Source: Alcaligenaceae bacterium (GTDB lineage Bacteria > Pseudomonadota > Gammaproteobacteria > Burkholderiales > Burkholderiaceae_B). Taken from it: a DNA stretch of 14,581 nucleotides. Both the position numbers and the translations under genes were made by a program. The notes below the pieces were generated by a model, which saw nothing but the letters and a program-made list of their open reading frames with translations, ran no database searches and was not told the origin of the DNA. Shown here piece by piece: positions 7,881 through 14,581 of this stretch; position 1 is the first letter of the stretch, and each line of letters starts with the position of its first letter. The DNA lies in the NCBI GenBank assembly GCA_029265335.1, contig JAJUJN010000017.1, positions 1 to 14,581 on the forward strand. The letters are read 5' to 3'.

Positions 7881-9019
7881 CAGGCTTCTACCTCGGCGCC
7901 GGCCACGGGCGGCAAGGTGTCGACCACCTTCACCGGCACCCGGCGCGCCAGATGGGTGAGCAACTCATAACCGATCGTGCCGGCGGCCTGCGCCACGTCG
8001 TCTACCGAGACGCCATCACCACCCCACAAGGTGACCGGCGACCCCACACCGGCTTCGGGATGGTCGGTGAGATCGACCGCCAGCATATCCATCGACACCC
8101 GCCCCAGCAGGCGGCTGCGCCGTCCCTGCACTGCCACCGGGGTACCATTGGGGGCATGGCGCGGATAGCCGTCGGCGTAGCCACAGGCCACGATGCCAGC
8201 TCGCATGGGCCGATCGGCGACGAAGGTGCCGCCGTAGCCCACCGCAGCGCCAGGTTGCAAGACCTGCTCACCGATGACTCGCGAGCGCAGCCGCATGGCA
8301 GGTCGTAAATCGAGCTCGTCGGCGCTGGGACCGTGGTCGAAGGGGGTGGCGCCATACAGACAGATGCCGGGGCGCAGCCAGTCGGTTTGCGCGGCAGTGG
8401 CCGGCGAGCCCAGGGTTCCGGCCGAATTGCAGGTGCTGCGCGGGCCGGGCATGCCTTCGGTGGCTCGCTCAAAGAGCGCCATCACGTGCGCGACATGTTC
8501 GGCATCGTCGCCATTGGCGAAGTGAGTCATATGCCCAACATTGCCCAACAGGCTGCAGGCTTGGTATTGCTGGGCCCGCTCGAAGGCAACACGATAGCGG
8601 CCCGGCGCAAAGCCCAGCCGGTTCATGCCGCTATTGAGTTTCAGAAAGGCATCGATGGGGTGCCGACCCGAAGCCTCGCGCAGCATGCGGAACTGATCTT
8701 CGTGATGCAGTACGGCTGTGAGATGGTAGCGCTCGAAGTACGACACGTCGGCGGGCTCGAAAAAACCTTCGAGCATGAGGATGGGGCCACCCCACCCCGC
8801 TTCTCGGCACCTAACGGCTTCGTCGAGATCGAGCATGGCCAGGCCATCGGCACTGTGCAAGCCCGGCAGCACGGCTTCGATACCATGCCCATAGGCGTTG
8901 GCCTTGATCACCGCCCATACCCGCGGCCCTTGCGGCCGGCTGCCCACCTGCTGGCGTACGCGCTGCAGGTTGTGAGCGAGCGAACGAGGAAACACTTGGG
9001 CGACAATTGGGCGGGGCAT
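7880..9019 (-). CDS. alr: Alanine racemase
   Basis: This PLP-dependent enzyme interconverts L- and D-alanine and supplies D-alanine for peptidoglycan precursors. The chosen ATG at 9019 gives MPRPIVAQVFPRSLAHNL, the usual N-terminus, and a 379-residue protein (family about 355-375). The PLP-binding lysine is K39 in AVIKANAYGHG. KLNSGMNRLGF (about 127-137) is the conserved inner-barrel motif, the second catalytic residue is probably Y262 in VGYGGTF, and GYADGYPR follows at 280-287. The frame stays open upstream to 9145, but that extension is not Alr-like and I exclude it. No clear Shine-Dalgarno precedes the ATG. The catabolic paralogue DadX cannot be ruled out from sequence alone, but pairing with radA rather than dadA favours the housekeeping alr. 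Confidence 0.95.
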   Translation of the reverse strand: MPRPIVAQVFPRSLAHNLQRVRQQVGSRPQGPRVWAVIKANAYGHGIEAVLPGLHSADGLAMLDLDEAVRCREAGWGGPILMLEGFFEPADVSYFERYHLTAVLHHEDQFRMLREASGRHPIDAFLKLNSGMNRLGFAPGRYRVAFERAQQYQACSLLGNVGHMTHFANGDDAEHVAHVMALFERATEGMPGPRSTCNSAGTLGSPATAAQTDWLRPGICLYGATPFDHGPSADELDLRPAMRLRSRVIGEQVLQPGAAVGYGGTFVADRPMRAGIVACGYADGYPRHAPNGTPVAVQGRRSRLLGRVSMDMLAVDLTDHPEAGVGSPVTLWGGDGVSVDDVAQAAGTIGYELLTHLARRVPVKVVDTLPPVAGAEVEA

Positions 9020-9264
9020 GTTGATCACGATACATAGAGCCCACCGACCAGCGGCTGACAGCCAGGTAAGCGATGAGGCAAGAAGCCCGATCACGAGTTC
9101 GATCGAGTGACGGTCGATCATACCGAAAACTTCGCGCCCGCCCAATTGGCGCTGCTGCGCGACGCACTACGTGTTACCTTGCTTGGCCATCGCGTCCCCA
9201 GCGACGCCGATCTGCCCGCAGAGCTCCGCCCACGGTCTGCTGGCGCCCACCGGCCAACACGGTC
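9020..9264. promoter_or_regulatory. Divergent intergenic region between alr and hpnC
   Basis: This 245-nt region must carry the promoters of alr (leftward) and hpnC (rightward), but I find no strong -35/-10 pair on either strand. A weak candidate for alr is TATGTA, about 20 nt before its start codon. The region holds a GATC cluster: the octamer GATCACGA occurs twice (9023-9030 and 9089-9096), with TCGATCGA at 9099-9106 and GATCAT at 9116-9121. TCAC (9091-9094) and GTGA (9107-9110) frame the middle element. From GTG 9107 a short frame reads MTVDHTENFA, resembling the start of HpnC. No convincing gene is present. Confidence 0.4.
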
Positions 9265-10128
9265 ATGTCCATCGATCATTACGAGAATTTTCCCGTTGCC
9301 TCCCGTCTTCTGCCTGCGCGCTGGCGTGCGGCTGTGGTGGCGCTCTATCACTTTGCACGCTACGCCGACGACCTGGCCGACGAGGGCGAGGCAAGCAGCG
9401 ACTCGCGCCTGGCGGCCTTGCGCACGCTGGCGCGATCGCTCGACAGCCTGGCGATTGCCCAGGCGAGCGGGAGCACACCCGTCTGGCCTGCCAACGCCCC
9501 CGCCCAACTGCTCGACCAGCTTTACCACGCCGTGGTGCGCCATGAACTCCCTTTGGCGCCGCTGCATCGGCTGCTGTTGGCTTTTCAGGCCGATGTGCGC
9601 CATCGCGCCATGCAATCGCGAGCGCAACTGCTGGCCTATTGCGAATATTCGGCCAACCCGGTGGGCGAGTTGCTGTTGCATCTTTACAGTCGGTGCGAGG
9701 CAGCCACGCTGGCCTTGTCGAATCACATCTGCACCGGCCTGCAACTAGTGAATTTCTGTCAGGACGTGGCCATCGACCTGGCACGCCAACGCTATTATTT
9801 GCCCGCCGACGATCTGGCCCGCTGGGGGCTCACGCTCCCCTCCCTGCCGGCCGCCCGCCACAGCCCTGCGTTTCGCCACGCCATGGCCGAGCAAACCGCC
9901 TGGGCGCGCGAGCAGCTGCTGCGCGGCGCGCCTCTGGCTGGCATGCTGCCCGGTCGGGTAGGCTGGGAACTGCGTCTGGTGGTTTTGGGTGGCCTGCGCA
10001 TCCTGGAGCGCATCGACGCCGTGGCGGGCAATGTCTTTGATCACCGGCCGCAATTGGGTCGGGCCGACTGGCTCTTGCTGGCCGCGCGGCTGCCACGCTA
10101 CGCCCGAATGCAATCCAGCCTAAAATGA
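9265..10128 (+). CDS. hpnC: Hydroxysqualene synthase HpnC (squalene/phytoene synthase family)
   Basis: HpnC converts presqualene diphosphate to hydroxysqualene, the second step of the three-enzyme bacterial squalene pathway. The ATG at 9265 gives MSIDHYENFPVASRLLP, the characteristic HpnC N-terminus, and a 287-residue protein of normal length. The first aspartate-rich motif is ADDLADE at 34-40; the second is NFCQDVAIDLARQRYYLP at 163-180. Together they hold the metal-diphosphate site. The same frame is open back to 9073, but the extra 64 residues are arginine-rich, unlike the family, and most likely non-coding. No good Shine-Dalgarno is seen before 9265. It is the first gene of a tight operon with hpnD (33-nt gap) and hpnE. 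Confidence 0.93.
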   Translation: MSIDHYENFPVASRLLPARWRAAVVALYHFARYADDLADEGEASSDSRLAALRTLARSLDSLAIAQASGSTPVWPANAPAQLLDQLYHAVVRHELPLAPLHRLLLAFQADVRHRAMQSRAQLLAYCEYSANPVGELLLHLYSRCEAATLALSNHICTGLQLVNFCQDVAIDLARQRYYLPADDLARWGLTLPSLPAARHSPAFRHAMAEQTAWAREQLLRGAPLAGMLPGRVGWELRLVVLGGLRILERIDAVAGNVFDHRPQLGRADWLLLAARLPRYARMQSSLK

Positions 10129-10161
10129 TGGGTTGTGCCAGCCAGCCCCAATCGCGGCTTC

Positions 10162-11031
10162 ATGACTCCGGATCAATACTGCCAAAACAAAGCCGCCCGC
10201 AGCGGGTCGAGCTTTTATTACAGCTTTCTCTTCCTGCCACCCGAGCAGCGACGCGCCATCACCGCGCTCTACGCTTTCTGTCGCGAAGTCGACGACGTGG
10301 TAGACGACAGCACCGACGCGGGGGTAGCCCAGATCAAACTCGACTGGTGGCGCGACCAGGTTCTGCGCCTGCATCGTGGTGAGGTCGAGCATCCGGTGAT
10401 GCAGGCGCTGCTGCCGCATCTCGAGCGCTTCGACCTCACTCAAGAGCGCATGTTGGCGGTCGTGGAAGGCATGCGGATCGACCTCAAGCAAAGCCGCTTT
10501 CTCGACTATGCAGCTCTACAGCATTACTGCTGGCACGTGGCGGGCGTGGTGGGCGAAATGTCGGCCAGTATTTTTGGCAGCGAGCGCCCCGAAACCCTAC
10601 ACTATGCGCGCGAGCTGGGCCTGGCGTTTCAGCTTACCAACATCATTCGCGACATCGGCGACGACGCCCGGCGCGGGCGAATTTACATCCCGCTCGATGA
10701 GTTGCAGCAGTTCAATGTCAAGGCGGCCGACATTCTCGCCGGTCAATACTCCAATAACTTCACCGAGCTTATGCAGTTTCAGGCACAGCGAGCACACGAC
10801 ACTTATCGCAAGGCGTTGGCCCTGCTGCCCGACGCCGATCGGCGCAACCAGCGGCCGGGCCTGATCATGGCGGCCATCTACCACGCGCTGCTGCGCGAGA
10901 TCGAACGTGACAACTTCCAGGTGTTGCACCAGCGCATTGCTCTCACGCCCGTGCGCAAGTTCTGGCTGGCCTGGAAAACCTGGGTGAGCGGCGGCCGCCT
11001 CAATCTCACTGGAGGAAGCAGCAACGCATGA
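10162..11031 (+). CDS. hpnD: Presqualene diphosphate synthase HpnD
   Basis: HpnD condenses two farnesyl diphosphates head to head into presqualene diphosphate, the entry step to squalene. The ATG at 10162 gives MTPDQYCQNKAARSGSSFYY, the usual HpnD opening, and 289 residues. The first aspartate-rich motif REVDDVVDD is at 41-49, and the second, LTNIIRDIGDDARRGRIYIP, at 158-177. WHVAGVVGEM (124-133) is another conserved stretch of the trans-isoprenyl diphosphate synthase fold. A GTG at 10135 would add nine residues (MPASPNRGF), but the family begins at the later start; neither has a strong ribosome-binding site. The stop overlaps the hpnE start (ATGA, 11028-11031), so the two are translationally coupled. 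Confidence 0.95.
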   Translation: MTPDQYCQNKAARSGSSFYYSFLFLPPEQRRAITALYAFCREVDDVVDDSTDAGVAQIKLDWWRDQVLRLHRGEVEHPVMQALLPHLERFDLTQERMLAVVEGMRIDLKQSRFLDYAALQHYCWHVAGVVGEMSASIFGSERPETLHYARELGLAFQLTNIIRDIGDDARRGRIYIPLDELQQFNVKAADILAGQYSNNFTELMQFQAQRAHDTYRKALALLPDADRRNQRPGLIMAAIYHALLREIERDNFQVLHQRIALTPVRKFWLAWKTWVSGGRLNLTGGSSNA

Positions 11032-12332
11032 ATCCTCAGCGCATCGCCGTGGTGGGCGCCGGTTGGGCTGGCCTCGCCGCCGCCATCGACCTTCAGGATG
11101 CCGGTCATGAGGTCACGGTGCTCGAGTTGCGCCACCACCCAGGTGGCCGCGCTCGCCAGCTGCCGCGCGCAAAATTCCAGGCACCCATCGATAATGGCCA
11201 GCATATTCTGCTCGGCGCTTACCGACATACCCTGGGCCTGATGCAACGTCTCGGTTGCTCGCCCCAAGAAAAATTTTGGCGCATGCCGTTAACCTTGCGG
11301 CAGGCCGACGGCTCATTTCACCTGCACACCCCGCACCTGCCTTCGCCCTGGCATGCGCTCTGGGGGCTGGCCACCGCGCGTGGTCTAGCCCTCGCGGAAA
11401 AAACCGCCGCCCTTCGTTTCGTTCGTCACCTCAAGGCGCGCCGCTGGCTGCCCGAAGGCGAGATTACCGTGGCCGAGCTATTGCACCAGCATCGGCAGCC
11501 ACACTCTCTGGTGCTCAAGCTGTGGCACCCTCTGTGCCTGGCGGCACTCAATACTCCCATCGAGCGCGCCAGCGCCGTGCTTTTCTGTCGTGTGTTGGGC
11601 GATTCGCTCGACGCCGGCCGCCAGGCGAGCGACATGCTGCTGCCACGCACCCACCTGGGGGCGCTTTGGCCCGAGGCCGCAGCCAGCAAGCTGAATATGC
11701 AATACGGCCGACAAGTCCGCAGCGTATTGCCAAGCGACAACGACGTACAGGTCGATGGCGCCACCTTCGACGCCGTGGTGCTTGCCGTACCGCCCTATAT
11801 GGTGTCTCGCATGTTGGCGCGCTTAACTGGCAGCACACCCCTGATCCAGCAACTCACGCAGTTCCAGTACGCGCCCATCGCCACCCTGACCCTGCAGCTT
11901 GCCGCACCCATGGCCGCGCTCCCTTCCCCCGTGCTGATGCTGCAAGAAGACCGCGAGCGTGATCTGGTGGGCCATTGGCTCTTTGATCGCACGCGATTGT
12001 TCAAGCTCAAGCCTGAGCGCCCCGAGCTCACCATCGTGAGCAGTCAGAACGAAGCGATTGGTCGACTCTCGCGCAGCGAGCTCGTGCAGCGTCTGCACAC
12101 ACAGGCGGCGGAACAGGTGGCTTTGCCCCCCGTGGCCGAAGCCGAGCTCATCATCGAGAAGCGCGCCACCTTCGAATCCACCCCTGGCCTGACCCGACCG
12201 CAGTGCCAAACTCCGTGGCCGCGCGTGGTGCTTGCGGGCGACTACACCGACACGGGTTATCCGGCGGTACTGGAAGGCGCGGTCATAAGTGGTCAGAATG
12301 CCGCGGCGACCCTGCTGAAAACGCTGGGTTAG
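11028..12332 (+). CDS. hpnE: Hydroxysqualene dehydroxylase HpnE
   Basis: This FAD-dependent amine-oxidase/phytoene-desaturase-like enzyme removes the hydroxyl of hydroxysqualene to give squalene. The 434-residue protein begins MNPQRIAVVGAGWAGLAAAI, with the dinucleotide-binding GxGxxG at 10-15 and an acidic residue ending the second strand (VLEL, about 31-34). HHPGGRARQ (36-44) is the usual flavin-contact follow-up. Near the C-terminus GDYTDTGYPAVLEGAVISG is the conserved FAD-closing motif. GGAGG at 11011-11015 lies upstream of the ATG, at a somewhat long spacing of 12 nt. The start overlaps the hpnD stop by four bases. Together hpnCDE supply squalene; the hopene cyclase that would normally follow is not in this window. 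Confidence 0.95.
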   Translation: MNPQRIAVVGAGWAGLAAAIDLQDAGHEVTVLELRHHPGGRARQLPRAKFQAPIDNGQHILLGAYRHTLGLMQRLGCSPQEKFWRMPLTLRQADGSFHLHTPHLPSPWHALWGLATARGLALAEKTAALRFVRHLKARRWLPEGEITVAELLHQHRQPHSLVLKLWHPLCLAALNTPIERASAVLFCRVLGDSLDAGRQASDMLLPRTHLGALWPEAAASKLNMQYGRQVRSVLPSDNDVQVDGATFDAVVLAVPPYMVSRMLARLTGSTPLIQQLTQFQYAPIATLTLQLAAPMAALPSPVLMLQEDRERDLVGHWLFDRTRLFKLKPERPELTIVSSQNEAIGRLSRSELVQRLHTQAAEQVALPPVAEAELIIEKRATFESTPGLTRPQCQTPWPRVVLAGDYTDTGYPAVLEGAVISGQNAAATLLKTLG

Positions 12333-12347
12333 CGCCAGTAGACAATC

Positions 12348-12497
12348 ATGCGGCGACACGATCTCTTGAAAGGGCTGCTGCTTGGCAGCGCACCGGCTGG
12401 GCTGGGCCTGTCCGTGCCGGTTCTGCCCCCTTGCGCGCCGGCGAGGCGGCCAGCGCACGTTGGCCAGGCTCTCATCACCCAGTCTCCTGAGATCTGA
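12348..12497 (+). pseudogene. Possible remnant of a Tat-leader protein gene
   Basis: From ATG 12348 a 49-codon frame reads MRRHDLLKGLLLGSAPAGLG followed by a hydrophobic stretch and an early TGA at 12495. This resembles a twin-arginine signal peptide (RRxxLLKG plus a hydrophobic core). At the spacing usual for such leaders the second arginine would be H4; its codon CAC is one transition from CGC, so the motif looks damaged. After a run of five C near 12425 the other frame reads APLRAGEAASARWPG, which looks like a signal-peptide cleavage region, and then also hits a stop at 12488. Both frames end within 30 nt of the mliC 3' end, leaving no room for a mature protein. It starts 16 nt after the hpnE stop. 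It could equally be chance sequence. Confidence 0.3.
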
Positions 12498-12519
12498 GCT
12501 TCCAGGGGGCTCGTGGGCT

Positions 12520-12834
12520 TCAACCGGCTGAGGTGCTGCAATGCAAGGTCTTGCCGCCGGTCATGTTGAAAGTGATGTCGTTGCCCTTGCCCTGGAGCTT
12601 ATGCCGTTCGTCGGCATATTCGAAACCCGAAGCAGCCCGCTGTTGCGGCAACTCCACGACATAGCCGGTGGGCAACAGCACCGTGGCGGCTTCATCCACG
12701 AACGTCACGTGCAGCACCGATCGGTCGGTGCATAAGTACTCCACCGTCGGCAAGGCAGTGGGGCTGGCACAGGCGCCAAGCAGCAGCAAGGCCGCCGTGA
12801 GCGACAAACCGGTGGAAATACGCAGTTGTGGCAT
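12520..12834 (-). CDS. MliC-like lipoprotein (C-type lysozyme inhibitor family)
   Basis: This is a 104-residue predicted lipoprotein. A signal peptide MPQLRISTGLSLTAALLLLG ends in the lipobox LLGAC, placing the lipidated cysteine at about residue 21. The mature part follows the MliC/YcdO-like pattern of membrane-bound lysozyme inhibitors: VEYLC, then VTFVDEAATVLLPTG, LPQQRAASGFEYAD and LQGKGND, with a second cysteine near the C-terminus (TLHCSTSAG) that could pair with the first mature cysteine. Members of this family bind host c-type lysozyme in the periplasm or at the outer membrane. The serine-glycine pair in ASGFEY sits where the family's inhibitory SASG loop is. AGAGG lies eight bases upstream of the ATG at 12834, which supports this start over one at 12888 that would run into thrC. 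It follows thrC by 31 nt and is probably co-transcribed. Family call fairly confident; activity untested. Confidence 0.75.
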   Translation of the reverse strand: MPQLRISTGLSLTAALLLLGACASPTALPTVEYLCTDRSVLHVTFVDEAATVLLPTGYVVELPQQRAASGFEYADERHKLQGKGNDITFNMTGGKTLHCSTSAG

Positions 12835-12865
12835 AACAGCGGCCTCTGGAAGGGTGATAAAAAGT

Positions 12866-14272
12866 TTACAGTCGGGCCGAGCGCGCAATCAACGCCTTCA
12901 CGGCAGCGGCATCGTTGGGCACGGGTTGCACATGTTGCGGCAGCGACTCCAGGCCTTCGAAGCGCTCGGGCCGCGGTGGCTCGATACCAATGGCTTCACG
13001 AATGGTATCGGCAAACTTCACCGGCAAGGCCGTTTCGAGCACCAGCATAGGCACGCCGGGTTCTTGGTAGGCTTTGGCCACTTTCACCCCATCTGCGGTA
13101 TGCGGGTCGATGAGCACGCCAGTGCTTTCGTACACCTGTCGAATGGTGGCAAGTCGGTCGGCATGATTACTGGTGCCGGCACAAAAGCCGTGGTCGGCAA
13201 AGGCCGCGCGGTGGCTGGAAAGATCGAAATGACCGTCGGTAGCCAGCTGCTGCCACAGCTTGCTCACCCGAGCACCGTCGCGATCCAGCAGATCGTAGAT
13301 GAAGCGCTCGAAGTTGGAGGCGCGAGAAATATCCATCGACGGGCTGGAGGTGGCATGGGTTTCGGCAGCGCTGCGCGGCCGGTAGATGCCGGTGCGAAAG
13401 AACTCTTCCAGCACGTTGTTCTCGTTGGTGGCCAGCACCAGTCGCCGAATGGGCAAGCCCATGCGACGCGCGTAGTAACCCGCCAGAATGTTGCCGAAAT
13501 TGCCGGACGGCACGGCAAACGACACGAGTTCATCTGGGCGTTGCGCCACCCTCAGCCAGCCGTGAAAGTAATACACGATCTGGGCCGCGATCCGTGCCCA
13601 GTTGATGGAGTTGACAGCGCCGATGCGATAGCGCTGCTTGAAATCCAGATCGCTGGCCACCTCTTTCACAATGTCCTGACAATCGTCAAAAACGCCGTCG
13701 ATCGTGAGATTGTGAATATTGGGCTCGTTCAGCGAGTACATCTGCGCGCGCTGAAAGGCGCTCATGCGCCCCGCTGGCGAGAGCATGAAAACCGCCACCC
13801 GCTGCTTGCCGCGCATGGCGTACTCGGCTGCCGAGCCGGTATCACCCGAAGTGGCGCCCAGAATATTGATGGTGCTGCCGCGGCGCTCGAGCACGTGCTC
13901 AAACAATTGGCCCAGCAGCTGCATCGCCATATCCTTGAAGGCCAGCGTGGGGCCTTGCGACAGGCCCAGCAGCGACATGCCGTTAGCCAAAGGCTTTACG
14001 GGCACGATTTCTGGGCTGCCGAACGATTCTGCCGTGTAAGCCGCGTGGCAAAGCGCACGCAGCTGGTCCGCCTCGATATCGGTGATGAAAAGGCGCAGAA
14101 TTTCCGTCGCCAGATCGGCGTAGCCCAGCTCACGCCAGGCGGCGAGCTGAGTGGCGTCGACCTGAGGAATACTCTCGGGCACTGCCAAACCGCCGTCGGG
14201 CGCCAGGCCTTCGAGCAGAATATCGGTGAAGGGTTGCGGCGTCATGCCGCCCCGGGTAGACAAATATCGCAT
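12866..14272 (-). CDS. thrC: Threonine synthase
   Basis: This PLP enzyme converts O-phosphohomoserine to threonine and phosphate, the last step of threonine synthesis. The 468-residue product starts MRYLSTRGG, the conserved N-terminus of the longer (E. coli/yeast-like) threonine synthase class. PLP attaches at K113 in TLAFKDMAMQ. The phosphate-binding loop GATSGDTGSAAEY is at 139-151, and VPSGNFGNILAGYYA (about 258-272) holds the cofactor-binding glycine-asparagine loop. Length fits the class. The ATG lies one base after the hom stop (TGAcATG), so translation is probably coupled to hom. The substrate is made by ThrB, encoded at the far left of the window on the other strand. Confidence 0.97.
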   Translation of the reverse strand: MRYLSTRGGMTPQPFTDILLEGLAPDGGLAVPESIPQVDATQLAAWRELGYADLATEILRLFITDIEADQLRALCHAAYTAESFGSPEIVPVKPLANGMSLLGLSQGPTLAFKDMAMQLLGQLFEHVLERRGSTINILGATSGDTGSAAEYAMRGKQRVAVFMLSPAGRMSAFQRAQMYSLNEPNIHNLTIDGVFDDCQDIVKEVASDLDFKQRYRIGAVNSINWARIAAQIVYYFHGWLRVAQRPDELVSFAVPSGNFGNILAGYYARRMGLPIRRLVLATNENNVLEEFFRTGIYRPRSAAETHATSSPSMDISRASNFERFIYDLLDRDGARVSKLWQQLATDGHFDLSSHRAAFADHGFCAGTSNHADRLATIRQVYESTGVLIDPHTADGVKVAKAYQEPGVPMLVLETALPVKFADTIREAIGIEPPRPERFEGLESLPQHVQPVPNDAAAVKALIARSARL

Positions 14273-14273
14273 G

Positions 14274-14581
14274 TCAGGCCAAATGCTCCATGCGCAGACG
14301 AACCACGGAAGAGCGCACGGAGTCGAGCGCTTCCATTTTTTCTATGGCGTGGTTCACGTCGCGTTCCACCGCTTCGTGGGTGAGGAAGATAATGTCGGCC
14401 ACGTCTTCTCCCGCCTCGGGGCTCTGCACCATGGCGTTGATCGAAATGCCGTGGTCGGCCAGGATGCGCGCAATATCGGCCATGACGCCGGGTTGGTCGG
14501 CCACCAGCAGGCGCAGATAATAACTGGAGCGCACGTCGCCGATGTCGAGGATGGGGAGGTCAACCAAAGCCTCGGGCTGGA
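14274..14581 (-). CDS. hom: Homoserine dehydrogenase, C-terminal ACT domain (cut by the window edge)
   Basis: Only the last 101 residues or so are present. They read SSYYLRLLVADQPGVMADIA and HGISINAMVQSPEAGEDVAD, the beta-alpha-beta pattern of an ACT domain that in homoserine dehydrogenases senses threonine. The stop at 14274-14276 sits one base before the thrC ATG. The family and neighbour identify it as Hom, the NADPH-dependent reduction of aspartate semialdehyde to homoserine; the catalytic domain lies to the right of the window. The TTG at 14567 is an internal leucine, not a start, because the frame continues to the window edge. Confidence 0.9.
   Translation of the reverse strand, partial: QPEALVDLPILDIGDVRSSYYLRLLVADQPGVMADIARILADHGISINAMVQSPEAGEDVADIIFLTHEAVERDVNHAIEKMEALDSVRSSVVRLRMEHLA

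Noticed and set aside
6849..7970. 373-codon open frame on the + strand opposite radA and the alr end
   Set aside because: Antisense shadow of RadA, which is supported by its zinc finger, Walker and KNRFG motifs.
9020..9145. 42-residue N-terminal extension of Alr
   Set aside because: The alanine racemase family starts at the MPRPI methionine (9019); the extension is not Alr-like and lies in the divergent promoter region.
9073..9264. 64-residue N-terminal extension of HpnC
   Set aside because: It is arginine-rich and unlike the family, and the HpnC consensus begins exactly at the ATG at 9265.
12333..12519. Intrinsic terminator between convergent hpnE and mliC
   Set aside because: I found only 4-bp stems (for example GAGC/GCTC near 12495-12512) and no T run, so no terminator is called.
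12668..14383. 571-codon open frame on the + strand opposite thrC
   Set aside because: It spans mliC, thrC and part of hom in antisense, crossing real gene boundaries; its translation is histidine/arginine-rich and has no family resemblance.
1..14581. Phage, transposon, toxin-antitoxin or CRISPR system
   Set aside because: No transposase, integrase, terminal repeats, tRNA-site duplications or regularly spaced repeats were visible; nearly all of the sequence is accounted for by recognised housekeeping or lipid genes.

Overview
This window reads as an ordinary chromosomal segment of a GC-rich betaproteobacterium. The APH-type homoserine kinase, the BPSS1780-family membrane protein beside it, the alr-radA pair and the hpnCDE cluster together suggest Burkholderiales, probably near the Alcaligenaceae (Bordetella/Achromobacter-like). 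That placement is an inference from protein families and gene order, not from a database search. I see no phage, transposon, CRISPR, tRNA or rRNA signature, and no clear new multi-gene system.

Layout. Bases 1-1665 (+) hold the 3' part of thrB and a five-segment membrane protein of unknown role. Bases 1747-9019 (-) form a long run transcribed leftwards in the order alr, radA, a GT4-type glycosyltransferase, a GT2 glycosyltransferase and uvrD. alr and radA overlap by one base, and uvrD follows the GT2 gene after 20 nt. A promoter-like site and a 10-bp palindrome lie between radA and the glycosyltransferases, so the last three genes may form their own unit. A 245-nt divergent intergenic region (9020-9264) separates alr from the + strand operon hpnC-hpnD-hpnE (9265-12332). 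The far right (12520-14581, -) is hom (3' end only), thrC and a small MliC-like lipoprotein gene.

How the genes work together. HpnD, HpnC and HpnE are the bacterial three-enzyme route from farnesyl diphosphate to squalene (presqualene diphosphate, hydroxysqualene, squalene). No squalene-hopene cyclase is in the window. hom, thrC and thrB make threonine from aspartate semialdehyde, but thrB lies about 12 kb from hom-thrC on the opposite strand. Alr supplies D-alanine for peptidoglycan. RadA and UvrD are DNA recombination and repair factors. The two glycosyltransferases look like surface-polysaccharide or lipopolysaccharide decoration enzymes placed between the two repair genes.

The less routine signals are small and mostly non-coding. 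Two similar imperfect hairpins sit at the ends of uvrD and radA. Two perfect inverted repeats lie in the 70-nt spacer ahead of the GT2 start. A degenerate Tat-leader-like gene stub follows hpnE. A sequence resembling the hpnC start region occurs 158 nt upstream of hpnC.
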